A stretch of 5,414 nucleotides of DNA. Origin: an uncultured bacterium. Lineage in GTDB: Bacteria > Bacillota > Clostridia > Oscillospirales > Ruminococcaceae. Each line of letters begins with the position of its first letter. Positions within the stretch are counted from its first letter, which is position 1. The DNA lies in assembly GCA_934845495.1 (NCBI GenBank), contig CAKWRB010000007.1, positions 8,381 through 13,794 on the forward strand, written 5' to 3'. Of this stretch, positions 1 to 4,981 are shown piece after piece. Both the position numbers and the translations under genes were made by a program. The notes beneath the pieces were generated by a model. That model had not been told where the DNA came from, did no database searches, and saw only the letters and a program-made list of their open reading frames with translations.

Positions 1-823
1 TCTTTACAAAGTTGATGAAGTCGATGTTGGCGTAGTCGTACTTAGCAGCGAACTCCTCGTTGAACTCCTCGTCCCACTTCAGGTTCAGCTTATCCTGACC
101 GGACAGGTTAACCTCGAACTCGAAGTTATCGCCAAAGGTCATGGTCTCAACATCGTCGCAATCGTCGAAGTCTACAACCTCTACATCGTCCCAGTCAGCA
201 ACCTGGTCAAACTTCTCTTCCTTGTAGCCATACTCGGAACCGAAGCTCAGGGTGATGTACTCCTTGTCAGAGTAATCGTCCTTCAGCTGGCCGCTCTTCT
301 CGTATACAGTAATCTTACCAGCCAGGTCAGAGGTCTTGATCTCGCCAGACTCAGGCAGGGTGAAGGTTACAGCATAAGCATACTTATTGCCGATCTTTAC
401 GAACTCGATCTCAGGCTTCTTCTCCAGATCGCCAACCTTCCACTCGGTCTTGACCTTCAGACGCTTAACATCGTCCTTTTCATCGATCATGTTTGTGCCA
501 TCCTTATCCAGCAGCGGGATAGCAATCTTCTTACCGCCCTTTACAATGGACAGATCGATGTTAGCGATGTCACCCTCGTTTGCAATAGCAGTGGTAGTGA
601 ACTTACCATTTGCCTTTTCGCTGCCCTTATCAGGGGTAAAAGTGTCATCAGACTCACCAAAACGGTCGTTGTCGTTGTCATCAACATACACATCGACCTT
701 CTTCGAGTTATTCAGCAGGATTACTTCTGCATCATTTCTCGCCTCAAGAGAAGCAGCAAAAGCAACGGTGGTCATACCAGCTGTCATCACAGCAGCCAGA
801 ACAAGAGCAAGTGTCTTCTTCAT
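1..823 (-). CDS. Secreted acidic protein of unknown function (3' end cut by window edge)
   Basis: I do not recognise this protein. Reading from ATG at 823, 274 residues are visible without a stop before the left edge. Residues 1-23 form a clear signal peptide: MKK, a hydrophobic stretch to Val20, then an AFA|A type signal peptidase I site, so the product is exported. There is no LxxC lipobox; the only cysteine is Cys222. The mature part is strongly acidic: I count 60 Asp/Glu against 34 Lys/Arg over 274 residues. Two stretches resemble EF-hand or dockerin-like calcium loops, DDNDNDRFGESD at about 48-59 and DKDGTNMIDEKD at about 106-117. A D/E-rich patch follows at 203-225, and a Trp/Phe/Tyr plus Glu/Asp-rich stretch at 250-269. 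Codons are biased: 16 of 21 Ala codons are GCT, unlike ltaE, the flippase or mnmA. With the perfect promoter and strong ribosome site this points to high expression. A surface or matrix protein is my guess; calcium binding is inference. Confidence 0.85.
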   Translation of the reverse strand, partial: MKKTLALVLAAVMTAGMTTVAFAASLEARNDAEVILLNNSKKVDVYVDDNDNDRFGESDDTFTPDKGSEKANGKFTTTAIANEGDIANIDLSIVKGGKKIAIPLLDKDGTNMIDEKDDVKRLKVKTEWKVGDLEKKPEIEFVKIGNKYAYAVTFTLPESGEIKTSDLAGKITVYEKSGQLKDDYSDKEYITLSFGSEYGYKEEKFDQVADWDDVEVVDFDDCDDVETMTFGDNFEFEVNLSGQDKLNLKWDEEFNEEFAAKYDYANIDFINFVK

Positions 824-831
824 TTTCATTT

Positions 832-837
832 CCTCCT
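832..837 (-). promoter_or_regulatory. Ribosome binding site of the secreted protein; decides the start
   Basis: The minus strand reads AGGAGG, a perfect Shine-Dalgarno, then AAATGAAAATG. The first ATG (at 829) is only 2 nt from the site, while the second (at 823) is 8 nt away. I therefore choose 823, which also gives a normal MKK signal-peptide start. Confidence 0.85.
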
Positions 838-881
838 AGAAAATTTGTTTATGAGCCAGGCCGGCCCTCTCCAGTTGACCT

Positions 882-897
882 ACCCAATCTCTTGGGT
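882..897 (-). other. Hairpin at the probable 5' end of the secreted-protein mRNA
   Basis: The minus strand reads ACCCAA-GAGA-TTGGGT, a perfect 6-bp stem closed by a GAGA loop of GNRA type. It lies 4 bp downstream of the TATAAT box, so the transcript would start in or just before its 5' arm. The leader from there to the ATG is about 70 nt. A stem at the very 5' end could stabilise the message; an operator role is also possible. Confidence 0.55.
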
Positions 898-900
898 TTT

Positions 901-929
901 ATTATAGTCACGCACCCTGGTTTTGTCAA
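901..929 (-). promoter_or_regulatory. Perfect consensus sigma-A promoter P1 of the secreted-protein gene
   Basis: On the minus strand TTGACA (929-924) is followed by a 17-bp spacer and TATAAT (906-901). Both hexamers and the spacer length match the vegetative consensus exactly. Transcription should begin near 893-897, about 70 nt before the ATG at 823. The region upstream of the -35 (930-990) is AT-rich, which could act as an UP element. Confidence 0.9.
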
Positions 930-946
930 TAGCAAAAGTTTTAATT

Positions 947-960
947 TTGTTACAATTTTG
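947..960 (-). repeat. Inverted copy A of a 14-bp motif (CAAAATTGTAACAA)
   Basis: Read on the minus strand this is CAAAATTGTAACAA. It matches 13 of 14 positions of the plus-strand copy at 1078-1091. Its core TTGTAACAA is a quasi-palindrome (TTGT-A-ACAA). It sits 17 bp upstream of the P1 -35 box, a usual place for an activator or repressor. It overlaps a TTACAA-TT-TTGTAA inverted repeat at 950-963. Confidence 0.45.
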
Positions 961-979
961 TAATTTATAGAAAATCAAT

Positions 980-1007
980 AGTATAATATACCCTATACCA
1001 CTATCAA
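980..1007 (-). promoter_or_regulatory. Possible second, upstream promoter P2 of the secreted-protein gene
   Basis: On the minus strand TTGATA (1007-1002) and TATACT (985-980) are separated by 16 bp, a good but non-perfect sigma-A match. It lies about 80 bp upstream of P1 and faces the same way. Its -10 region overlaps a short palindrome, GTATAATATAC (981-991). AT-rich sequence raises the chance of a coincidental match. Confidence 0.45.
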
Positions 1008-1077
1008 AATCAGCCCTTTTGCTGGACTAATTGGATGTTCATACTATGTTTCTCTGCGAAAAAATGCCAAATTATTG

Positions 1078-1091
1078 CAAATTTGTAACAA
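1078..1091 (+). repeat. Inverted copy B of the 14-bp motif (CAAATTTGTAACAA)
   Basis: This plus-strand copy differs from copy A at one of 14 positions and points the opposite way, with centres about 136 bp apart. It overlaps a second inverted repeat, GTAACA-ATTATC-TGTTAC (1085-1102). Together the two copies bracket the segment holding the possible P2 promoter. A paired operator is possible; AT-richness makes chance a real alternative. Confidence 0.4.
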
Positions 1092-1126
1092 TTATCTGTT
1101 ACCACTCCCCCGTACCCCATTCCAGC

Positions 1127-1166
1127 AAAAAACCTCCCTCACCGCAGCTGCGGCAGGAGAGGTTTG
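1127..1166 (-). terminator. Intrinsic terminator of ltaE
   Basis: On the minus strand a stem begins with AACCTC and closes with GAGGTT, extending inward with G-U pairs and one mismatch to the perfect palindrome CCGCAGCTGCGG (1142-1153). A run of six T follows (1132-1127). It begins about 17 bp after the ltaE stop codon. The plus strand shows no comparable T run, so it acts on the minus strand only. Confidence 0.85.
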
Positions 1167-1182
1167 GGGGTGCAGGGGTCGG

Positions 1183-2208
1183 TTACAGGGCCATGAACTC
1201 CTTCATGCAGGCGACTACATGCTCCACATCGTCCCGGGTGACATCGTGGTTGGTGACAAAGCGGAACTGGCCGTCCTCGATGCCCGAGGCCTTGATGCCC
1301 TTTTCCAGCATCCGGGCAGGCAGGGCAGCGATCCAGTCGGCGTCCTTATCCACGGTGAAGAACACCATGCTGATCTCCACGGTGTCGAGATCCACATGGA
1401 TTCCAGGGATCCTGGCAAGCTCCTCGGCCATATACCGGGCGTTGTCATGGTCCTCCTGCAGACGGCCGGTCATATCGGTGAGTGCCACAATGCCGGCAGC
1501 TGCCAGGAAGCCGGCCTGGCGCAGACCGCCGCCCAGCATCTTGCGGTTTTTGCGGGCGCGGTCGATGAACTCCTTGCTGCCCGCTACAATCGAGCCCACC
1601 GGGGCGCACAGACCCTTGGACAGGCAGAACATTACACTGTCACAGTACTGGGTGATCTCCTCCACATTGCAGCCCAGGGCAGTGGCGGCATTGAACAGCC
1701 GGGCACCATCCAGATGCACCGGCAGGCCATGCTGGTGGGCCAGCTCATAGTTCTGGCGCATGATGTCCAGCGGTACGACCCGACCCATGGTGGTGGGGTT
1801 TTCCATCTCCACCAGACCGGTGGGCGGCATATGGATGTCATCGGGCCGGATCGCCGGCAGCAGCTGTTCCGGGCGAAGGTAATCCTCGGTTTTGATGGTG
1901 CGCACCATCACGCCGGACAGTGCCGCCGGAGCGCCCACCTCATGGATGACGATGTGGCTCTGCTCGCCGCAGATGATCTCATCGCCCCGATGGGTGTGGG
2001 TCATAATGGAAACCTGGTTGCCCATGGTGCCGGAGGGAACAAACATTGCTGCCTCCTTGCCCACCAGCTTGGCGGCCATCTCTTCCAGCTTTCGCATGGT
2101 GGGGTCGTCCCGGTTTACATCGTCGCCCACCACGGCGGTGTACATGGCATCGCGCATTTTCTGGGTGGGCTGGGTGACTGTATCGCTGCGAATATCAATA
2201 TAACGCAT
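1183..2208 (-). CDS. ltaE: Low-specificity L-threonine aldolase (PLP enzyme)
   Basis: The product, 341 residues from ATG at 2208, cleaves L-threonine and allo-threonine to glycine and acetaldehyde in the cytoplasm. It belongs to the fold-type I PLP beta-eliminating lyase/threonine aldolase family and has the usual length. The N-terminus MRYIDIRSDTVTQPT matches the family hallmark. Further along are PSGTMGN at about 58-64 (cofactor phosphate loop), EQSHI with His85 (stacks on the PLP ring), HLDGAR at about 165-170 (Asp167 for the pyridine nitrogen, Arg169), and CLSKGLCAPVGS, where Lys198 should form the Schiff base. FRFVTNH near 315-321 carries an Arg in the place that binds the substrate carboxylate. 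Motif roles are family knowledge; residue numbers are my count. Codons are GCC/GTG/CTG-rich, unlike ridA just upstream. No promoter of its own is evident, because a terminator ends about 25 bp before its ribosome site. Confidence 0.95.
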   Translation of the reverse strand: MRYIDIRSDTVTQPTQKMRDAMYTAVVGDDVNRDDPTMRKLEEMAAKLVGKEAAMFVPSGTMGNQVSIMTHTHRGDEIICGEQSHIVIHEVGAPAALSGVMVRTIKTEDYLRPEQLLPAIRPDDIHMPPTGLVEMENPTTMGRVVPLDIMRQNYELAHQHGLPVHLDGARLFNAATALGCNVEEITQYCDSVMFCLSKGLCAPVGSIVAGSKEFIDRARKNRKMLGGGLRQAGFLAAAGIVALTDMTGRLQEDHDNARYMAEELARIPGIHVDLDTVEISMVFFTVDKDADWIAALPARMLEKGIKASGIEDGQFRFVTNHDVTRDDVEHVVACMKEFMAL

Positions 2209-2219
2209 GGGAAAACACA

Positions 2220-2225
2220 CTCCTT
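2220..2225 (-). promoter_or_regulatory. ltaE: Ribosome binding site of ltaE; decides the start
   Basis: The minus strand reads AAGGAG, then 11 nt, then ATG at 2208. An in-frame GTG four codons upstream (2220-2218) overlaps the last base of this site, so it cannot be served by it. The ATG also gives the family's normal N-terminus, so I place the start at 2208. Confidence 0.8.
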
Positions 2226-2249
2226 TATAATATCGGTACGGACGGATAT

Positions 2250-2289
2250 AAAAAAAAACAGGCGACGGGCAAAAGCCCGCCGCCCGTTT
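2250..2289 (-). terminator. Strong intrinsic terminator between ridA and ltaE
   Basis: On the minus strand the stem CGGGCGGCGGGC pairs with GCCCGTCGCCTG across a TTTT loop: about 12 bp including two G-U pairs, extended by A-T pairs. Nine T follow (2258-2250). It lies about 50 bp after the ridA stop and about 25 bp before the ltaE ribosome site. It should end most ridA transcripts and may set the ridA to ltaE expression ratio. Confidence 0.9.
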
Positions 2290-2303
2290 GCGGTCGATCC
2301 GGT

Positions 2304-2322
2304 TATTCTATTGGTTAGAATA
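2304..2322 (-). other. Small inverted repeat after ridA
   Basis: TATTCTA and TAGAATA (7-bp perfect arms) flank a 5-nt spacer between the ridA stop and the terminator. The AT-rich stem would be weak in RNA. It could be a protein site, a 3' end structure, or chance. I see no base pairing between it and the terminator stem that would make it an antiterminator. Confidence 0.3.
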
Positions 2323-2339
2323 TCAGAAACGGCACAAGG

Positions 2340-2720
2340 TTATGCCTTGTAAGCAACAGCCTCGATCTCGATCAGAGCATCCTTGGGCAGCTTGCCAACT
2401 TCGAAAGCAGCTCTTGCAGGAGCAGCATCAGCGAAGTAGGTAGCGTAAACTTCGTTCATAGCGCCGAAGTCTGCAATGCTATCCAGCAGGCAAGTGGTCT
2501 TAACGATGTCAGCCATGGTGTAGCCCTCGGACTCCAGAATAGCCTTGATGTTCTCCAGAGACTGCTTGGTCTGGGAAGCGATGTCGCTGCCAGGGAAAGC
2601 ACCAGTCTTGGGGTCGATGGGGAGCTGGCCGGATACATAAATGGTGTTGCCAGCCTTGATAGCCTGAGAGTACGGGCCGATTGCTGCGGGAGCGTTCGGA
2701 GTAGAAACCTGCTTCTTCAT
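2340..2720 (-). CDS. ridA: RidA family reactive imine/enamine deaminase
   Basis: This 126-residue protein has the exact size of the RidA/YjgF/YER057c/UK114 family, small cytosolic trimers. They hydrolyse 2-aminoacrylate and 2-iminobutyrate, released by PLP-dependent serine/threonine dehydratases, to pyruvate or 2-oxobutyrate and ammonia. Visible family features are GPYSQAI with Tyr17, VSGQLPIDP at 29-37 (Ser30, Gly31), PARAAFEV with the key Arg at 103 (binds the substrate carboxylate), and IEIEAVA with Glu120. The ATG at 2720 follows AAGGA with about 10 nt spacing. A good promoter lies about 70 bp upstream. Codons are strongly biased: I count 17 GCT, 5 GCA and no GCC or GCG among 22 Ala codons, suggesting high expression. 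The downstream neighbour ltaE, separated by a terminator, is itself a PLP enzyme of threonine metabolism, fitting a protective role. Confidence 0.96.
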   Translation of the reverse strand: MKKQVSTPNAPAAIGPYSQAIKAGNTIYVSGQLPIDPKTGAFPGSDIASQTKQSLENIKAILESEGYTMADIVKTTCLLDSIADFGAMNEVYATYFADAAPARAAFEVGKLPKDALIEIEAVAYKA

Positions 2721-2756
2721 TCTAAATCATTCCTTTTCTTAAAAAAGTTTCGCAGC

Positions 2757-2773
2757 CGGACAGAACTTGTCCG
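2757..2773 (-). other. Hairpin in the ridA leader
   Basis: The minus strand reads CGGACA-AGTTC-TGTCCG, a perfect 6-bp stem with a 5-nt loop, a few bases after the expected transcription start. Ten nt later come six T (2747-2742 region), then the ribosome site. The gap before the T run is too long for an ordinary terminator. It may stabilise the 5' end. Confidence 0.5.
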
Positions 2774-2787
2774 ATCACTACAAGATT

Positions 2788-2816
2788 ATTGTATAACGGA
2801 CCGCCCCAAAAGTCAA
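2788..2816 (-). promoter_or_regulatory. Sigma-A promoter of ridA
   Basis: On the minus strand TTGACT (2816-2811), a 17-bp spacer and TACAAT (2793-2788) give one mismatch per hexamer to consensus. The expected start near 2781 leaves a leader of about 60 nt before the ridA ATG. Confidence 0.82.
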
Positions 2817-2938
2817 ATAAAATTCCTGTGCAGCACTGGGGAGCGGCAGTCGGAATGGGGCTTCGCTCATTGCCCGGCTTTTTCCGCCTCACCGGCAGGG
2901 GGCAGTGTATAAGCAAGTAGGGCATAATTTACGCTTTG

Positions 2939-2967
2939 TTGATAACTTCCGGTAAAAATGGTATTAT
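2939..2967 (+). promoter_or_regulatory. Sigma-A promoter of the flippase operon
   Basis: TTGATA (2939-2944), a 17-bp spacer and TATTAT (2962-2967) form a good promoter, diverging from that of ridA. The start near 2974 leaves a leader of about 40 nt. The stretch between the two divergent promoters (2817-2938) holds no gene or clear site that I can see. Confidence 0.75.
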
Positions 2968-3013
2968 AGTATTTTAGAGAAACTTTTTCGGCTGACAGGA
3001 GGACAAGCGGCCC

Positions 3014-4450
3014 ATGTCCGATGCCAAGAACAAATATACCACGCTGATTTCCAATACCATCATCTTTGCCTTGGGTACCTTCGGTTCAAAGCTGCTGGTA
3101 TTTCTTTTGATGCCCCTTTATACTTCGGTGCTCACCACGGCGGAATACGGCGCCATGGATGTGGTGGTGAATGTATCCAATATGCTGCTGCCGCTGGTGA
3201 TCGTCTCGATCAACGATGGCGTGATCCGCTTTGGCATGGACCGTGCCTACAAGCGGCGGGATGTCTTTTCCACCGGCATCTGGGTTTCACTGGCCGGGTT
3301 TGGCATCTTCCTGATCTTTTGGCCGGCGATGAAAAAAATCGGCATGATCTCCGATTACACTGCCCTGATCTACCTCTATGTGCTGGCTGCCGCCCTGCAG
3401 GGGGTATCGGCCCAGTTTGTCCGGGCCATGGGGCTGGTGCGGCTCTTTGCCTTCAACGGCATTCTCAACACCCTCTCCACCGTTGTATTCAATGTACTGT
3501 TTCTGGTGGTGATGAAGTGGGGCATGTACGGATATGTCCTCTCGGTGATCCTCTCCAATGTGGCCTCGATGATCTTCTTGTGGATTGCAGCCCGGCTCTA
3601 CCGGTATATGCGCTGGTGGAAGGGCATTGACCGGGACACCGTGCGGGAGATGATCATCTACTCGCTGCCGCTGATCCCCGCCACCATCATGTGGAGCATT
3701 ACCAATGTATCCGACCGGTTCTTCGTCACCCACTATCTGGGCGAGGCGCAGAACGGCATCTACTCGGTGGCCTACAAGCTGCCCACCATTATCTCGGTGA
3801 TTTCAGCCATCTTCACCCAGGCCTGGCAGCTCTCTGCCATCGGGGAACGGGAGAGCGATGACCGGGAACAGTTCTATTCCAACATCTTCAAAAGCTACCA
3901 GACCATCGTCTTTCTGGCTGCCGGGGGCATCCTGCTGCTCATCAAGCCGCTGATGCACCTGCTGGTATCCGATTCCTTCTTCGAGGCCTGGCAGTACACA
4001 CCGCTGCTGGTGGTCTCGGTGGTGTTCAGCTGCTTCTCCTCCTACTTTGCCTCCTTCTATATGGCAAGCAAGAAGAATATCATGGCTATGGTGACCATCT
4101 TTCTGGGGGCCCTGCTCAATGTGGTGCTCAACTACTACCTGATCCCCATCTATGGGCTCAACGGCGCGGCAGGCGCCACCGCGGCCAGCTATATCTTCAT
4201 CTTTGTGATCCGCGCCATCGACACCCGGCGGCTGTTTTGCATCGATCTGGGGTTGAGGAAGCTGCTGCTCAACTCGCTGCTGCTGGGGCTTCAGGCCTGG
4301 CTGCTGATGCAAAATGACAAGTATCTGTATGTCTGGGAGACACTGACCCTTCTCGCCATGCTGCTGGTGAACCTGCGGGGGATCCTGTTTGTGGCAGATC
4401 GGTTCTACCAGGCATTTATCCTGAAACGGAGGCACAACTCTTCATGCTGA
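3014..4450 (+). CDS. Wzx-type polysaccharide / lipid-linked oligosaccharide flippase (MOP superfamily)
   Basis: This 478-residue integral membrane protein should flip an undecaprenyl-diphosphate-linked glycan, or a related lipid-linked sugar, across the cytoplasmic membrane. Length and layout fit the polysaccharide biosynthesis/Wzx branch of the MOP (MATE-like) superfamily: about 14 hydrophobic segments, near residues 13-35, 47-68, 86-104, 116-137, 145-167, 172-194, 213-233, 247-270, 296-314, 326-350, 357-378, 385-402, 415-432 and 436-460. The N-terminal pattern GTFGSKLLVFLLMPLYT followed by TTAEYG is typical of the family. A charged loop at 277-287 separates the two six-helix halves. The C-terminus is basic (LKRRH). 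AGGAGG lies 11 nt before the ATG and a promoter lies at 2939. No glycosyltransferase or polymerase is in the window, so the cargo (capsule, wall teichoic or other glycan) cannot be named. It overlaps the next gene by 7 bp. Confidence 0.88.
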   Translation: MSDAKNKYTTLISNTIIFALGTFGSKLLVFLLMPLYTSVLTTAEYGAMDVVVNVSNMLLPLVIVSINDGVIRFGMDRAYKRRDVFSTGIWVSLAGFGIFLIFWPAMKKIGMISDYTALIYLYVLAAALQGVSAQFVRAMGLVRLFAFNGILNTLSTVVFNVLFLVVMKWGMYGYVLSVILSNVASMIFLWIAARLYRYMRWWKGIDRDTVREMIIYSLPLIPATIMWSITNVSDRFFVTHYLGEAQNGIYSVAYKLPTIISVISAIFTQAWQLSAIGERESDDREQFYSNIFKSYQTIVFLAAGGILLLIKPLMHLLVSDSFFEAWQYTPLLVVSVVFSCFSSYFASFYMASKKNIMAMVTIFLGALLNVVLNYYLIPIYGLNGAAGATAASYIFIFVIRAIDTRRLFCIDLGLRKLLLNSLLLGLQAWLLMQNDKYLYVWETLTLLAMLLVNLRGILFVADRFYQAFILKRRHNSSC

Positions 4451-4908
4451 AGCAAAAACTTTTTCTGTTCTTTCTCTCGATGGTCCCCATCATTGAACTC
4501 CGGGGTGCCATTCCCCTGGGCATGGCCTGGGGAATCCCCATGTGGCAGACCTATCTGATCTCGGTCATCGGCAACATCCTGCCGGTTCCGATCCTGGTGG
4601 TATTCGCCCGTCGGGTACTGTTCTGGTGCGCCACCTGGCCCAAGGTGGGGCATTTCTTCCAGAAGATCATCGACATCGGCAACCGCAAGATCGGCCGGAT
4701 GGGAAACTACGAAATGCTGGGGCTCTTCCTGTTTGTAGCCGTTCCCCTGCCCGGAACCGGTGCCTGGACCGGCTGCCTCATCGCCACCCTGCTGCAGATG
4801 AAACTCCGCCCGGCTTTCTGCGCCATCTCGCTGGGAGTGGTCACCAGCGGCATCATTATGTGGCTGGCTTCCAGCGGTGTATTCGGCTTCCTCTCGCTGT
4901 TTGCGTAA
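4444..4908 (+). CDS. Small COG2426 / Sm_multidrug_ex (PF06695) membrane protein, DedA-like fold suspected
   Basis: This 154-residue membrane protein carries the two family hallmarks: PIIELRGAIP at 15-24 and PLPGTGAWTG at 101-110. Hydrophobic stretches lie near 5-14, 35-58, 90-103 and 124-150, with a basic, amphipathic middle (RKIGR near 81-85). The Pfam name 'putative small multi-drug export protein' rests on weak evidence. The family has been proposed to share the re-entrant-loop fold of DedA/VTT proteins, some of which recycle undecaprenyl phosphate. The conserved Glu18 and Arg20 in the first loop would suit such a site; this is inference. The ATG at 4444 lies inside the end of the flippase gene (7-bp overlap), and GGAGG sits 11 nt upstream within that gene, so the two are translationally coupled and co-transcribed. 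The terminator at 4925 ends the operon. Confidence 0.87.
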   Translation: MLKQKLFLFFLSMVPIIELRGAIPLGMAWGIPMWQTYLISVIGNILPVPILVVFARRVLFWCATWPKVGHFFQKIIDIGNRKIGRMGNYEMLGLFLFVAVPLPGTGAWTGCLIATLLQMKLRPAFCAISLGVVTSGIIMWLASSGVFGFLSLFA

Positions 4909-4924
4909 ACCCATATATAAAATC

Positions 4925-4974
4925 AAAAGCGTCCTCCCGACCGGTACCAGACCGGTTCAAGGGGACGCTTTTTT
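4925..4974 (+). terminator. Terminator shared by the flippase operon and converging mnmA
   Basis: AAAAGCGTCCTC pairs with the later GGGGACGCTTTT. Inside, ACCGGT (4940-4945) pairs with a second ACCGGT (4951-4956) across a 5-nt loop. Six T (4969-4974) follow on the plus strand. On the minus strand the same stem begins 8 bp after the mnmA stop and is followed by four T, then GATTTTA, so it is likely bidirectional but stronger for the plus strand. Confidence 0.88.
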
Positions 4975-4981
4975 GATTCTG

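Noticed and set aside
824..829. Upstream ATG giving MKMKK for the secreted protein.
   Set aside because: It lies only 2 nt after AGGAGG; the next ATG at 8 nt is far better placed.
387..839. Plus-strand open frame of 150 codons opposite the secreted-protein gene.
   Set aside because: It is antisense to a gene with a signal peptide, perfect promoter and ribosome site. Its product is Ser/Phe-rich low-complexity sequence mirroring the acidic codons, and it has no ribosome site.
859..866. GGCCGGCC 8-bp palindrome in the secreted-protein leader.
   Set aside because: It is a simple GC palindrome present once, with no partner or further symmetry.
2209..2220. GTG start for ltaE, adding four residues (MCFP) before MRYIDIRS.
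   Set aside because: The GTG overlaps the last base of the AAGGAG ribosome site; the ATG at 2208 fits the site and the family N-terminus.
1075..2352. Long plus-strand open frame (425 codons) covering ltaE.
   Set aside because: It lies exactly opposite a clear threonine aldolase and reads Gly/His/Ala-rich noise. It is a by-product of GC-biased third positions, and its length alone is no evidence.
2722..2925. Minus-strand open frame of 67 codons just upstream of ridA.
   Set aside because: It runs through the ridA promoter and leader hairpin, has no ribosome site before its ATG, and shows no recognisable protein pattern.
2835..2925. GC-rich stretch with short imperfect inverted repeats (TGCCC...GGGCA, GGGC...GCCC then TTTTT).
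   Set aside because: Stems are only 4-5 bp with long loops and there is no gene upstream to terminate; it is too weak to call a terminator or RNA.
2937..2945. TTATCAACA on the minus strand, one base from a DnaA box.
   Set aside because: It is a single copy overlapping the -35 of the flippase promoter, with no cluster, AT-rich unwinding region or replication genes nearby.
3803..4926. Minus-strand open frames opposite the flippase and COG2426 genes.
   Set aside because: They are Gln/His/Asp-rich reverse reads of hydrophobic membrane-protein codons, with no start signals.
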